A program made the position numbers and the translations under genes. Below are positions 17,401-26,721 of a stretch of DNA of 64,000 nt, one piece after another. Each line of letters starts with the position of its first letter. The first letter of the stretch is position 1. Below the pieces are notes generated by a model. The model was given only the letters and a program-made list of their open reading frames with translations, made no database searches and had not been told where the DNA came from. Source of the stretch: an uncultured Aquimarina sp. GTDB taxonomy: Bacteria; Bacteroidota; Bacteroidia; Flavobacteriales; Flavobacteriaceae. The stretch is taken from contig CALFCI010000018.1 in NCBI GenBank assembly GCA_937951135.1, positions 1 through 64,000 on the forward strand, read 5' to 3'.

Positions 17401-18817
17401 TCCCATATTTTTTAGAGAATTCGAGTAGCACTTTATTCACCCGATTTTCATCTTCTTGATTATGACGCATGATCTCGATATACAGATCATCACCAAACTC
17501 TTGATGCCACCAAAGTAATGCTTCCTCCGCCTGTTTTTCTCCAACATTAAGTACTTTACTAGGCACTTCCCCATACAGGTTACCGGTCAATACAATAATA
17601 TCTTCTTTATATTGCTTAATAATTTCTCTATCGATTCTAGGAAGGTAATAGAACCCATCTACAAAACCAATAGAAGACATTTTAGCAAGGTTGTGGTATC
17701 CATTTTTATTTTTAGCGAGTAACACAATTTGATACCCATTATCTTTTTTGGTTTTATCTTTATGATTTCCACATACAAAAAACTCACATCCTACAATAGG
17801 TTTTATAGAAACTCCCGTAGGAGCATCTCCATTTTCGATAGCTTCAGCATTGGCAGCAGCGATACTTTTATTATGATTCGCAACCGCTTGCACAAAATGA
17901 AAAGCACTCATCATATTGGCATGATCTGTCATGGCAACGGCTTGCATACCATGTTTGGCAGTCACTGCTACCAAGTCTGGAATACTAGTAGTCGATTGTA
18001 ATACCGAAAATTGTGTGTGATTGTGTAAATGTGCAAAGTTGGAATCTGCAAGTGCAGCTATATTCTCTTGAAGCTTTTGCTGAGAAATGCCTGTTTTTTG
18101 CTGTTTTGCAATTGCATCTTGCAGTTGTTGCGATGCTTTTTTGAGATTAACATGTTGCAGTCCAATATGTTGAATTGGGTTTGGATTATGCTCTCTAAAT
18201 CTATTGAGATAATCCGGAGCAGCATCCAATTGATCAATCGTAAAAGATTGTTTACGCATCAATTCAAAAAAGCAACGTGTTGTTGCTTCTACATCGGCAG
18301 TAGCATTATGAGCTTCTCCAAAAGCAGTACCAAAAAGATATTCATGTAATTCGGTAAGTGTAGGCAATTTAAATTTGCCTCCGCGACCTCCAGGGATTTG
18401 ACACAGTTTTGCGGTTACCTCGGTACACGTATCTAATACAGGCAATGCGTTTAACTCATTTTGAACCCCTAAGCGATAAAACTCGGCACCCATGATATTG
18501 AGATCAAACCCTACATTTTGTCCAACAACAAATTTGGTTTTAGACAATGCAATATTAAATTTCTCAAGCACTTCAGATAGTGCAATTCCATCTTTCTCGG
18601 CTAAAGCAGTAGAAATCCCATGAATTTTTTCGGCGTCATACGGAATATTAAACCCATCTGGGCGCACCAAATAATCTTCATGCTCGATACAGTTTCCCAT
18701 TTCATCATGCAACTGCCAAGCGATCTGTATACAACGAGGCCAGTTATCAGTATCACTAATTGGGGCGTTCCAATTTTTAGGTAATCCGGTAGTTTCGGTG
18801 TCGAAAATTAAATACAT
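14432..18817 (-). CDS. dnaE: DNA polymerase III alpha subunit with N-terminal exonuclease domain
   Basis: A 1461-residue replicative polymerase. Residues about 1-190 form a DnaQ-type 3'-5' exonuclease (IFDTETTGLP, then VGQNVGFDLNIM and EAHNATADVEAT, the ExoI-III acidic motifs). The PHP domain begins near residue 260 (HLHNHTQFSVL, MTDHANM). The polymerase core follows with GPGRGSAAGS and the catalytic PDIDIDFDD around residue 686, then HhH, OB (around 1280-1400) and tail domains. Bacterial DnaE is normally about 1160 residues; the extra length is the fused proofreading domain, which is usual for this phylum. The gene has no close operon partner. Confidence 0.95.
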   Translation of the reverse strand: MYLIFDTETTGLPKNWNAPISDTDNWPRCIQIAWQLHDEMGNCIEHEDYLVRPDGFNIPYDAEKIHGISTALAEKDGIALSEVLEKFNIALSKTKFVVGQNVGFDLNIMGAEFYRLGVQNELNALPVLDTCTEVTAKLCQIPGGRGGKFKLPTLTELHEYLFGTAFGEAHNATADVEATTRCFFELMRKQSFTIDQLDAAPDYLNRFREHNPNPIQHIGLQHVNLKKASQQLQDAIAKQQKTGISQQKLQENIAALADSNFAHLHNHTQFSVLQSTTSIPDLVAVTAKHGMQAVAMTDHANMMSAFHFVQAVANHNKSIAAANAEAIENGDAPTGVSIKPIVGCEFFVCGNHKDKTKKDNGYQIVLLAKNKNGYHNLAKMSSIGFVDGFYYLPRIDREIIKQYKEDIIVLTGNLYGEVPSKVLNVGEKQAEEALLWWHQEFGDDLYIEIMRHNQEDENRVNKVLLEFSKKYGIKTVATNNTYYCEKEDANAHDILLCVKDGEKQATPIGRGRGYRYGLPNQEYYFKSGEEMKTLFNDLPEAIMNIQEVVDKIEPFVLARDVLLPAFDIPAEFQFEEDQKDGGKRGENKFLAHLTYVGAKKRYGEITPAIKERLDFELSVIEKTGYPGYFLIVEDFIRAARDMDVSVGPGRGSAAGSAVAYCLWITNLDPIKYDLLFERFLNPDRVSMPDIDIDFDDEGRGRVMDYVIEKYGSNQVAQIITYGTMAAKSSIRDTARVLDLPLGDADRIAKLIPNMSKLGKIFGADEATLKKKFRSDELEKVNELLNIAEGNDLEAETLNQARILEGSVRNTGIHACGVIITPDDITKFVPVALAKDSDMYCTQFDNSVVEDAGLLKMDFLGLKTLTLIKDTVKIVKAKHDVLLDPENFPLDDVKTYELFQRGETVGVFQYESPGMQKYMKELKPTVFADLIAMNALYRPGPLEYIPSFINRKHGVEEIVYDLDACEEYLQETYGITVYQEQVMLLSQKLADFTKGEADVLRKAMGKKQKAVLDKMKPKFIEQAAAKGHAKDSLEKIWKDWEAFAAYAFNKSHSTCYAWIAYQTAYLKAHYPAEYMAAVLSNNMNDIKQVTFFMEECKRMKLDVLGPDVNESYRKFSVNAEGAVRFGMGAIKGVGTGAVDTIVDHRKKDGPYRSIFDMAKRIDLRAANKKAFESLALAGGFDSFMEAHRGQYFHEEGDGITFLEKAVKYGSKFQESKNSSQVSLFGESSEVQIPEPIVPPCEEWGTMETLAREKEVVGIYISGHPLDDFKYEMKYFCNGTLLLFADLEGNVNKEISFGGVITDVEHRTSKNGKGWATFTVEDYNTAHEFRVFGEDYLKHRPFLVKSTFVFAKAFIKEGWVNRDTGKKGDPRIQFNSFQLLHDVMETYARKLTIQIDINALSESSIEQLKTILTHHTGNHTLNFVVYEMEEKIKLHMPSRKQKVNISQELLKTLEEESIYYKLN

Positions 18818-19069
18818 ACAATGGGTGTTTCTAGAAAGCGGTGCACAGTATATTAAGAATCAAAATAGTTATAAACACCTATATATGCTTAAAAACATGT
18901 TCAATTTATATTCAATATTACTCAATTTTGTTCAAAACAAGTGCCAAGCAGATATAAAAGTTATTGGCAATTATTAACTATTGAAATCCGCAACTATACA
19001 TCACAAATTACACAAGCTAAGAATCTAAGGAATAGAAAATTACAGCTATTATTTTTTTTAGTGTTTCGA

Positions 19070-19236
19070 CTGAGTACATGACAAAAATAGTTGTTCTCGA
19101 TTCAAAGTTGCAGCATCACTTTGTGATCCAGACCTACTAGGTTTCCCAAACCTAGTAGGTCTAACAGGGCAACTAACTATAAAACAATGAGTATCAAAAT
19201 CTAAAGCATAGCGACTGTTTTTTGTCATGTACTCAG
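19070..19236 (+). mobile_element. MITE copy 1 (167 bp, CTGAG...CTCAG ends)
   Basis: Starts CTGAGTACATGACAAAAA and ends with its exact reverse complement. It contains an internal palindrome (GACCTACTAGGTTT facing AAACCTAGTAGGTC). The 9 bases before it (GTGTTTCGA) and after it (GTATTTCGA) match at 8 of 9 positions, as expected for an aged target duplication. There is no transposase frame, so it must be moved in trans. Confidence 0.85.
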
Positions 19237-19317
19237 GTATTTCGAATATAAATTTTACACAAAACAACACTACATAGTTTTACTCCTTGATGCTAAAAAT
19301 AATTTATCTAAAGCATA

Positions 19318-19352
19318 AAAATAAAAAACACTCTCATAATAAATATGAGAGC
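19318..19352 (-). terminator. Terminator of the lipoprotein gene at 19425
   Basis: CTCTCATA (19331-19338) pairs with TATGAGAG (19344-19351). Read on the minus strand the stem is followed by a T-rich run, giving a Rho-independent terminator about 70 bp after the stop codon. Confidence 0.75.
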
Positions 19353-19424
19353 GTCTTCAAAAACTCGATAGTGAGTATCGGGGTAATCTATATAATAGGT
19401 GTATATAATACGGTGTAATTTATA

Positions 19425-20267
19425 TTAATAACCATATTCAAAAGTACCTTGAGTAACTTCAATTCCTGTTCCAGTAGCAAACTCAAAAGTACCGCTAATG
19501 CATCGGGTCTCAAGATTATGAAAGTCGATATTTAAAGTACCGTCAACAGCAGATGCTTTATCATTATCAATACTGTATGTCGCACTATAGGCTCCAGACC
19601 CGATAAGTGCATAACTCCCAGGAGTAGCCGTTATAGGAAAAACTATGGTGATTTCTTCATTTTCTTGTGTTCTGGCAGTGATCAAAATAGATACATCTTG
19701 CACCCCAAATACAGTAGCATTATGATCATCTGTAATCATTTCTTGTCCATCAATCATTGCCGTTAATGAAGCATCTAAAAGACAAGGGTTGATTTCTGAT
19801 GTAGTTTCTTCTTCAACAATATCCTGAGCATTTTCTAAAGGAATTTTATAAAACCAACCTTGGTGGAAACTTTTTTTACGACCATTATCATCTTTTAAAT
19901 CTCTAAGGAAAAATGTACCCGAAACTGTATTATTACTGATATCGGTAATGATTACTTCTCCATCGCTAAAGCCATCATTCTTATAGTTTTCTCCACTAGC
20001 TTGAAAATTCATTTTACTTGTAGTATTATCCATCTTGTGTTTTCCAAGACTCGTAGATCCTGTCGTAAAACTGATAGATTCTGAATCTGAGTTTCCAGAG
20101 ATGACTAAAGTTCCATCATCATTTAAAATTGCTTTACGAATTGAAGTTCTAAACAGTACACCATCAGTACTGGCCTGCAATGCCGGCGTATTTGTTTCAA
20201 TGTCATTGGTGCATGAAAATAGCAAAATGCTAATCAATGCTAATACTATAGGAATGTTGCGTTTCAT
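19425..20267 (-). CDS. Lipoprotein (DUF6252-like)
   Basis: A 280-residue exported protein: MKRNIPIVLALISILLFSC gives a lipoprotein signal with Cys around residue 19. Two similar beta-rich halves follow. Each has a strand-turn pattern ending in SGTF (VSGTFFLRDLK in the first, CISGTFEFATG in the second) and the phrase TDISNNTVSGTF, seen in the DUF6252 family of Bacteroidota surface or periplasmic lipoproteins. Function unknown. A good promoter lies upstream (20325-20355) and a hairpin terminator downstream, so it is probably monocistronic. Confidence 0.75.
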   Translation of the reverse strand: MKRNIPIVLALISILLFSCTNDIETNTPALQASTDGVLFRTSIRKAILNDDGTLVISGNSDSESISFTTGSTSLGKHKMDNTTSKMNFQASGENYKNDGFSDGEVIITDISNNTVSGTFFLRDLKDDNGRKKSFHQGWFYKIPLENAQDIVEEETTSEINPCLLDASLTAMIDGQEMITDDHNATVFGVQDVSILITARTQENEEITIVFPITATPGSYALIGSGAYSATYSIDNDKASAVDGTLNIDFHNLETRCISGTFEFATGTGIEVTQGTFEYGY

Positions 20268-20698
20268 AATATTGGGGCTTTAATCGTAAACTAATTATGG
20301 CAATGCCGTAATTTAATAACTATACAAACATAGATGTAAAAAACGTAAAAAACAATTTTTTTCAAGTAAAAATTGCTTTTTTTAACGATTAAAGACATTT
20401 ATAATCGACAAAACACTCATTTATTCACAAAATACACTTTATTAGTAGGTTTTTTATAGATGTATTTCGTCGTTTAAAATAGCTTTTCATCTTTATTTTT
20501 TAATAAAAAGTCAATTGCATCTTAAATACATACTAGAAAATTTAAAAGACAAAATGCTGAAATTCTAGTTTTATTTACTCTTGGTGGTTACTGCTTATGA
20601 TTAGGACATTATTAATAAAAAGTATACATTTATAACATTGAAACGCAAAACTTTTTGAGATCAGTAAAACCAATAGTGGTATAATGATCTAAATATAA
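20268..20698. other. 431-bp divergent AT-rich spacer
   Basis: Lies between the divergent lipoprotein and sigma-factor genes. Apart from the minus-strand promoter at 20325-20355 nothing is recognisable; no repeat or ORF stands out. Confidence 0.5.
20325..20355 (-). promoter_or_regulatory. Bacteroidota-type promoter for the lipoprotein gene
   Basis: On the minus strand TTG (20355-20353) is followed after 20 bases by TATGTTTG (20332-20325), matching -33/-7. This predicts a leader of about 50 bases before the start codon at 20267. Confidence 0.6.
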
Positions 20699-21313
20699 AT
20701 TTTCACACTAATCGACAATACCTCTTCTACATATATAAGTGGTGATCTATTTTTACTACAACAATTAAAAAATGGTGATGACACTGTTTTTGAACAATTG
20801 TTTACAATATATTTTAAAGAACTCGCGGTATATGCAAAAAAATATACCAATGATATTGATGTAGCTCAAGATATTACTCAAGACGTTTTTGTGAAATTAT
20901 TTGAAAAAAGAGAAACCCTCGAAATTCATACCTCTTTAAAATCATTTTTATATGTTTCCGTTCGTAACCGTGCACTGGATCATATCCGAAGTCAAAAACG
21001 AAAACAAATACACCATGAAGAAATATATAATACCTCAAAATCAAAAGTATATGTAGAGGATCAAGAGCTTCAAGAAGAAACAGAATTACAGGCTAAGGTT
21101 TATAAGTTGATCACGCAATTACCGGAGAAGAATCAGAAAATATTCAAATTAAGTCGATTAGAAGGAAGAAGTAATGAAGAAATTGCAGTGCTTTTAGGAA
21201 TTAGTAAACGTACTGTAGAAACTCATATTAGTAATGCATTGAAAAAGTTAAGAATCCAGTTGCCCTCATTTATAAAAATGATACTATTTTATATTTGGTA
21301 TTCTTTTTTTTAA
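20699..21313 (+). CDS. ECF RNA polymerase sigma factor (FecI-like)
   Basis: The sigma-70 region 2 (YAKKYTNDIDVAQDITQDVF, FLYVSVRNRALDHIRSQKRK) and region 4 (LPEKNQKIFKLSRLEGRSNE, EIAVLLGISKRTVETHISNA) are clear, so the protein directs RNA polymerase to a small regulon. The homologous frame extends upstream of the first TTG (20798): GDLFLLQQLKNGDDTVFEQL is typical region 1.2/2.1 sequence. It stays open to a stop at 20696, yet contains no ATG, GTG or TTG. The earliest possible start is ATT at 20699, a rare initiator. Starting at TTG 20798 would delete part of region 2. It is followed by FecR and a TonB receptor, the classical iron or ligand signalling triad. Confidence 0.85.
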   Translation: MFTLIDNTSSTYISGDLFLLQQLKNGDDTVFEQLFTIYFKELAVYAKKYTNDIDVAQDITQDVFVKLFEKRETLEIHTSLKSFLYVSVRNRALDHIRSQKRKQIHHEEIYNTSKSKVYVEDQELQEETELQAKVYKLITQLPEKNQKIFKLSRLEGRSNEEIAVLLGISKRTVETHISNALKKLRIQLPSFIKMILFYIWYSFF

Positions 21314-21568
21314 CTATTAAATACGTGTATTGGTTTTTGTAATCGTCATAATACTAAATGAATACATTATTTATATAAAGGGGCGAAAACTATAACTTTT
21401 AACACATCAAATGTTAAATATTCCCATTCAGGGGTATTCAACATTTAAAACAATAAATTAATCTGCTGAAATTCCAGTATATTGTACATCTGTTAAGTGT
21501 ATAGATTAAACTAGAATAGTAGTAGCGCATATACACACGATAAAAGTGTGTAATTAAGTAACCCGACT

Positions 21569-22564
21569 ATGAATAAGAATACCCTTATTTCTGATAATCT
21601 CTTGGTTAGACATAGTCTAGATGATATCACTTTGGAAGAAAAGCAAAGGGTTGAAAATTGGATAGCGCTATCCGATGAGAATCATATACACTATAATAGG
21701 GTAGTAACACTTTGGTCTGCTGCAGAGGGAATCGCTGACTTTGAAGCTATAGATCTTGCTGAAAACTGGAAAGCTATTCAAGCTAAAATAACACAACAGT
21801 CACCCCAAACTAAAAAAACAACTCCTCTGCCCCTTCGCATGAGTACGCTATGGAAAATTGCCGCTGCTGCTGTGTTGTTGTTATCTCTAGGGGGATATTT
21901 TATATTTAATGCTTCTCTAGATACAATTATAGTGGATGCAAATCACTTGCAAGGGGGCGAATACCGTTTGCCAGACGGGTCTAAGGTCTGGTTACGAGGA
22001 ACCTCTACTATTGCTTATACTTCAGAATATGGTAAGAACGAAAGACGAGTAGAATTACATGGAGAGGGGTATTTTGAAATAGAAAAAAATGATCAAATCC
22101 CTTTTATAGCGGAATCTAATAACGCAACTACCAAAGTATTAGGCACTTCATTTAACCTTAAAGACAATAGAAAAAGTAATACAACAGCACTAATATTAGT
22201 GAGTGGAAGTGTAAACTTTTCAACTTCAAAAGAACAGCTAGTTATTGCGCCAGGAGAACTTGTTTTTGCAAACCTTGCTGAAAAACTAATTAAAACTAAA
22301 AACCGAGATTTAAATTTTATGTCTTGGAAAACTGGTCTCCTTACCTTTAAAGATACCGAAATGAAGGAGGTTATTAAAGATATTGCTTCATTTTACGACA
22401 TAAAGATTAAAATAGAAAGAAGGTCCTTTTCTGTTTGTACCCTTACTTCTACTTTTGACAATGTGCCTTTAGAAGAACTATTTGAAACCCTTGAAATTTT
22501 GTTTGGAATAGAAATTGTAAAAAACGAACAGTCTGAATATATTTTGAAAGGAAAAGGGTGCTAA
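21569..22564 (+). CDS. FecR family anti-sigma factor
   Basis: A 331-residue inner-membrane protein that should hold the neighbouring ECF sigma factor and pass the receptor signal. The cytosolic N-terminal part (about residues 1-88) is followed by one membrane helix (WKIAAAAVLLLSLGGYFIFN, about 93-112). The FecR domain is next (GGEYRLPDGSKVWLRGTSTI, then GEGYFEIEKN.....F and TKVLGTSFNL). The C-terminal STN-like DUF4974 domain begins at about residue 255 (MSWKTGLLTFKDTEMKEVI). Gene order sigma - FecR - TonB receptor supports the assignment; a 255-bp gap separates it from the sigma gene. Confidence 0.9.
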   Translation: MNKNTLISDNLLVRHSLDDITLEEKQRVENWIALSDENHIHYNRVVTLWSAAEGIADFEAIDLAENWKAIQAKITQQSPQTKKTTPLPLRMSTLWKIAAAAVLLLSLGGYFIFNASLDTIIVDANHLQGGEYRLPDGSKVWLRGTSTIAYTSEYGKNERRVELHGEGYFEIEKNDQIPFIAESNNATTKVLGTSFNLKDNRKSNTTALILVSGSVNFSTSKEQLVIAPGELVFANLAEKLIKTKNRDLNFMSWKTGLLTFKDTEMKEVIKDIASFYDIKIKIERRSFSVCTLTSTFDNVPLEELFETLEILFGIEIVKNEQSEYILKGKGC

Positions 22565-22598
22565 AAACTACTTTTTTTGTGTAATTTATCTAATGCTA

Positions 22599-22633
22599 TT
22601 TGTCTATTTTTAAAATCTTATGAACTATATTTG
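22599..22633 (+). promoter_or_regulatory. Promoter-like pair before the TonB receptor
   Basis: TTTG at 22599-22602 and TATATTTG at 22626-22633 are separated by 23 bases, at the upper end of the -33/-7 spacing range. It lies about 40 bp before the GTG start at 22672, suggesting that the receptor can be transcribed separately from fecR. Confidence 0.45.
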
Positions 22634-22671
22634 ATGTATAGCTTTCAATACAAAAAAGGAATAATACTAAA

Positions 22672-25200
22672 GTGTTCACAAGCCATTTTTATACTAAAAG
22701 AGTAAGTGCAATTCTGGTATTGCTTTGTTGTATCTGCAGCACTTCCCTTAGCGCTCAACTATTGGAGCAGCATATTACTTTTGAAGTTAAAGAGAAAAGT
22801 ATACAAAATATCTTTAACCTAATTGAAGGTAAAAGTAATACTCATATCGCATATTCTTCTAAACTTTTGGATGCTGATCGTATAGTTTCATTGTCAATCC
22901 GAGACGAAAGTATAGCATCCGTATTACAGAAATTGTTTCCAAAAGGAGACGTACAGTATAAAGAAATAGGACAACAACTAGTGTTGTATGCACCTTCTAA
23001 TGGCTCTCATGGTGGATTAGTAGCATATAAAGGATATATTAGAGAAAAAGAAAGTAATAATCTTATTGCTAATGCATCGATATATTTACCTGAATTAGGA
23101 ATAGGAACGAATACAAATGCTAATGGAGCTTTTTCGTTAACAGTGCCTGATGGAGCCTATACTATGATGATTTCTTCTTTGGGATATGAAGGAGTCTCCT
23201 ATAGCGTGGTACTAAAAAGAGGGATGAGATTAGCATTCCAATTAGAAAAAATAATCACACCATTAGATGAAGTTGTTGTGACTGTAGATGGGAGAGAAAA
23301 AGATAGGATGCTGCCGCATAGTCCCTCTTTTTTAATCGATATGGAAATCCCTAAAGTCATCTATAACAAACTAAAAGCAACACATTTGATCGTTGCTAAT
23401 ATTCGATCAAATGATGATTGGATTGTTAATTTTAGTAAAGGTAATACTCCAAGTCAAAATCTTACCCTATTAGATCAAGGGCAGGTATATACTACAAAGC
23501 ATCTACATAGTTTCTCTACAGCTTTTCATAATCCAGCAATTACTACTCAGGAAAACCCAGGGAGTACATCATCTCAATATGGTGGACGATTAGGAGCTGT
23601 ACAACATCTAGAAGTAGATTCAGGAAATAAAAAGCGATTAGAAGGAGAGCTTCGAACAGGTATTATAGCTTCTTCATTATGGTTATCAGGACCTCTGAAA
23701 AAGAGAAAAACGTCATTTTTTGTATCTGCCCGTGGCACCTATACAGACTTGCTTGCTAATCTTATATCTTCTAATGAAGAGAACACTAGTTATTATGAAG
23801 GAGATGTTCAAGCCAAGCTTCATCATGTATTTAAAAATAAAGATGAACTTTCTTTTTCAGGCTTTTATAACTCTAATCAATTTAAACAAAAAGAAGGAAT
23901 TCTTGCTACGTTTACTGGAGCGGATTTTTCTTGGAGTAATATCAGTACTAGTTTGAATTGGAAACATCAATTTTCGGATCAATTATCATTAGATACTTCA
24001 TTACTTTATACCGCATACGAAACACAATTTAGTACGATAAATAAAACTCCAGAAGTGGCTTTGATTGCAATTTCAGAAATCAACTCACGAATCAAGGACA
24101 TGGCGCTCCAATTACAGTTTTCATACCTGTGGAACCCTAAACATTTGCTGAAATTTGGAGTACGTAGTACCTATCATAGGTTTTTACCTTTAGAACGCAC
24201 AAAAAATGATGCTATTACACAATTAGAAACGACCGATAAACTTATCGGTGTTGAAAGTAGTGCATATATTGAAAATAAATGGACAGTATCAGATAAGTTC
24301 ACACTTACTTCAGGAATGCGTGTTGATCATTTTATCCAAGAATCAACCCAATATTTTGATGCAGCACCACATCTGGGAATGAGCTGGAGAACTTGGAAAG
24401 ATATCGTATTACAGGCAGATTACACTATTTCAAACCAATATACATTTACGGTTTCTGATGCTGCAACTCGATTGCCAAATGATGTTTGGATTATGGCAAC
24501 AGATGTAATACAACCACAGAAAGTACAAAAATCCTCAATAGCTGTTTCAAAAATATTTAATGCTTATGAATGTCTAGTCTCTGGATTTTATAAAAAAAGT
24601 ACCGATGTCGTTGCATACCGAGAAAATGCTTCTTTTTTAAGCGATGCTATTAATAATACTCCGCAAGATCAGAATTGGCAAAACAATGTGATTTCTGGAG
24701 AAGGTTGGGCGTATGGGTTCAATGTACTATTAAAAAAAACAGAAGGAAAATTTAAAGGTGAATTGTCCTATCAATTATCCTGGGCAAGACAGCAGTTTGA
24801 AGGTTTAAATTCTGGTCAAAAATTTTATGATAAAAATGACAGAAGACATGTATTGGCACTAAATGGAAAATATCAGTTAAGTAAACGTTTTTTCATTGGA
24901 GCCAATTGGATAGCTTCTTCTGGACTAAATTATAATACTGTTGATCCAACACAGCAAATAGAACAAAATGATGTAAAAGGAGCTACTTATCATCGTTTGG
25001 ATATTAAATTAGGCTATCAAAAAAAGACCCGGAAACGAAAAAAGCATGCTTTCGAAATGATCCTATATAATGCTTATGGTCAGCGGAACCCATTATTTTA
25101 TGAATTAGGTTATGGACATTTATTTACAACAAATAAAGAACTATTAAAAAGTTCATACTTCTCATTTGTACCTGCACTAAGTTATATCTACTCATTTTAA
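22672..25200 (+). CDS. TonB-dependent outer-membrane receptor with STN signalling domain
   Basis: An 842-residue outer-membrane protein, starting with GTG. It has a signal peptide (about 1-28, ending SLSAQ), an STN domain (about 30-108, FEVKEKSIQNIFNLIE ... IAYSSKLLDADRIVS), a carboxypeptidase-regulatory-like domain (about 118-200, YIREKESNNLIANASIYLPE ... GIGTNTNANGAFSLTVPDG), a plug domain and a beta-barrel ending in a phenylalanine (SYIYSF). The STN domain passes ligand occupancy to FecR, so this is the sensor of the sigma/anti-sigma system. No SusD partner follows, so it is more like FecA than a SusCD glycan transporter. The ligand is unknown. Confidence 0.9.
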   Translation: MFTSHFYTKRVSAILVLLCCICSTSLSAQLLEQHITFEVKEKSIQNIFNLIEGKSNTHIAYSSKLLDADRIVSLSIRDESIASVLQKLFPKGDVQYKEIGQQLVLYAPSNGSHGGLVAYKGYIREKESNNLIANASIYLPELGIGTNTNANGAFSLTVPDGAYTMMISSLGYEGVSYSVVLKRGMRLAFQLEKIITPLDEVVVTVDGREKDRMLPHSPSFLIDMEIPKVIYNKLKATHLIVANIRSNDDWIVNFSKGNTPSQNLTLLDQGQVYTTKHLHSFSTAFHNPAITTQENPGSTSSQYGGRLGAVQHLEVDSGNKKRLEGELRTGIIASSLWLSGPLKKRKTSFFVSARGTYTDLLANLISSNEENTSYYEGDVQAKLHHVFKNKDELSFSGFYNSNQFKQKEGILATFTGADFSWSNISTSLNWKHQFSDQLSLDTSLLYTAYETQFSTINKTPEVALIAISEINSRIKDMALQLQFSYLWNPKHLLKFGVRSTYHRFLPLERTKNDAITQLETTDKLIGVESSAYIENKWTVSDKFTLTSGMRVDHFIQESTQYFDAAPHLGMSWRTWKDIVLQADYTISNQYTFTVSDAATRLPNDVWIMATDVIQPQKVQKSSIAVSKIFNAYECLVSGFYKKSTDVVAYRENASFLSDAINNTPQDQNWQNNVISGEGWAYGFNVLLKKTEGKFKGELSYQLSWARQQFEGLNSGQKFYDKNDRRHVLALNGKYQLSKRFFIGANWIASSGLNYNTVDPTQQIEQNDVKGATYHRLDIKLGYQKKTRKRKKHAFEMILYNAYGQRNPLFYELGYGHLFTTNKELLKSSYFSFVPALSYIYSF

Positions 25201-25213
25201 TCCACAATGTGGA
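25201..25213. repeat. TCCACAATGTGGA palindrome
   Basis: A 13-base palindrome directly after the receptor stop codon. The same core occurs at 37829-37841 and 39257-39269, in the repeats flanking the AlbA_2 gene. Confidence 0.6.
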
Positions 25214-25232
25214 GTAAACCCGCATTAAATTT

Positions 25233-25240
25233 TATCTTTG
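25233..25240 (+). promoter_or_regulatory. -7 box of tyrS
   Basis: TATCTTTG 26 bp before the tyrS ATG fits the -7 consensus; no clear TTG lies at the right distance upstream. Confidence 0.4.
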
Positions 25241-25266
25241 CCAGACTCTAATAGAAATTGAAAATC

Positions 25267-26562
25267 ATGACCGAAAATTTTATAGAAGAAATCAGATGGA
25301 GAGGTATGCTACATGATGTAATGCCTAATACTGAAACTCATTTGCTAGAAGGTATGCGAAGTGCTTATGTAGGCATTGATCCTACAGCAGATTCATTGCA
25401 TATTGGGCATTTAGTTAGTGTAATGTTATTACGCCACTTTCAATTGGCTGGACACCGACCTTTGGCTTTAATTGGTGGAGCTACGGGAATGATTGGTGAT
25501 CCTTCTGGAAAATCAGCCGAACGTAATTTATTAGATGAAAAAACACTACGCCATAATCAAGACGCCATACAAGAACAACTTTCTAGATTTCTAGATTTTG
25601 ATAGTGATGCTCCTAATGCCGCAGTATTAGTAAATAATTATGATTGGATGCGTAAGTTTTCCTTCTTAGACTTTATTCGAGATGTAGGGAAGCATATCAC
25701 GGTAAATTATATGATGGCAAAAGACTCTGTAAAAAAACGATTGTCTTCTGAAGCTGCCGAAGGAATGTCCTTTACAGAATTCACCTACCAATTGGTACAA
25801 GGATATGACTTTTTACACCTATATCAAGCTCAAGAATGTACTTTACAAATGGGCGGTAGTGATCAATGGGGTAATATTACTACAGGAACCGAATTGATTC
25901 GTAGAATTGGTGGCGGTAAAGGATATGCGCTTACTTGCCCCTTAATTACCAAAGCAGATGGTACCAAATTTGGAAAAACAGAAGGCGGTAATATCTGGTT
26001 AGATGCACAACGAACTTCACCCTATAAATTCTATCAATACTGGTTAAATACCAGTGATGAAGATGCTGAAAAATATATTAAGATTTTTACTTTTTTAACT
26101 AAAGAAGTTATCGAAACCTTAATTACACAGCATAAGGAAGCACCGCATCAAAGAGCCTTACAGAAGAAACTTGCCGATGAAATTACCATCATGGTACATT
26201 CTAAAGCAGACTTGGATAATGCGATTAAGGCTTCTGCTATTTTATTTGGTAAATCAACAGCATCTGATCTAAAAACATTAGACAGCAACACATTTCTTGA
26301 AATATTTGACGGTGTGCCACAAGCTGAAATTTCTAAAGACACCATTAAAGAAGGGATTTCTATTATTGGTGCCTTAGCAGAACATACTGGGTTTTTAAAA
26401 TCTAATGGTGAAGCAAGACGCGCCCTAAAAGAAAACTCCATTGCTGTTAATAAAGAAAAAATTACAGATACTTATACTATATCCGAAACGGATTTAATCA
26501 ATAATGAGTTTGTATTATTACAACGTGGAAAGAAAAATTATTTTGTAATTCGAGTGGTGTAA
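25267..26562 (+). CDS. tyrS: Tyrosyl-tRNA synthetase
   Basis: A 431-residue class I synthetase that charges tRNA-Tyr. The HIGH signature is [10 protein letters not shown] near residue 45, the tyrosine-binding region includes [14 protein letters not shown], and the KMSKS counterpart is KFGKTEGGN near residue 234. A C-terminal S4-like RNA-binding domain ([20 protein letters not shown]) closes the protein. The ATG at 25267 (MTENFIEEI) is preferred over a TTG three codons earlier. Convergent with the dksA-like gene. Confidence 0.95.
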   Translation: MTENFIEEIRWRGMLHDVMPNTETHLLEGMRSAYVGIDPTADSLHIGHLVSVMLLRHFQLAGHRPLALIGGATGMIGDPSGKSAERNLLDEKTLRHNQDAIQEQLSRFLDFDSDAPNAAVLVNNYDWMRKFSFLDFIRDVGKHITVNYMMAKDSVKKRLSSEAAEGMSFTEFTYQLVQGYDFLHLYQAQECTLQMGGSDQWGNITTGTELIRRIGGGKGYALTCPLITKADGTKFGKTEGGNIWLDAQRTSPYKFYQYWLNTSDEDAEKYIKIFTFLTKEVIETLITQHKEAPHQRALQKKLADEITIMVHSKADLDNAIKASAILFGKSTASDLKTLDSNTFLEIFDGVPQAEISKDTIKEGISIIGALAEHTGFLKSNGEARRALKENSIAVNKEKITDTYTISETDLINNEFVLLQRGKKNYFVIRVV

Positions 26563-26581
26563 TACTATTTAAGAGAAAAAG

Positions 26582-26680
26582 AGAAGTACGCTTACGCTAA
26601 GACTAAAAGAAAATCTAATCATCTCATCTATCCGTCTTAGCCCTTCGATAAACTCAGGGCAGGCCTGTAAGCGTACTTCT
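26582..26680. repeat. Inverted-repeat unit between convergent genes (family shared with 48857-49018)
   Basis: AGAAGTACGCTTAC (26582-26595) is the exact reverse complement of 26667-26680. The right arm carries CCCTTCGATAAACTCAGGGC, also present in both arms at 48857-49018. It lies between the ends of tyrS and the dksA-like gene and may act as a two-way terminator. Confidence 0.75.
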
Positions 26681-26721
26681 TTGTGTCTTGATTACAGAAT
26701 ACTATAAATTTTAAAATCTAT

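Larger units (their letters stand above)
18818..19424. other. Spacer upstream of dnaE holding MITE copy 1
   Basis: No gene is visible. The stretch holds the complete mobile element at 19070-19236 and the terminator hairpin at 19318-19352; the remainder is AT-rich leader sequence of dnaE. Confidence 0.6.

Noticed and set aside
19058-19270. 70-codon frame on the minus strand
   Set aside because: It is read through MITE copy 1 and its palindrome; the similar frame at 32344-32559 is also element DNA.
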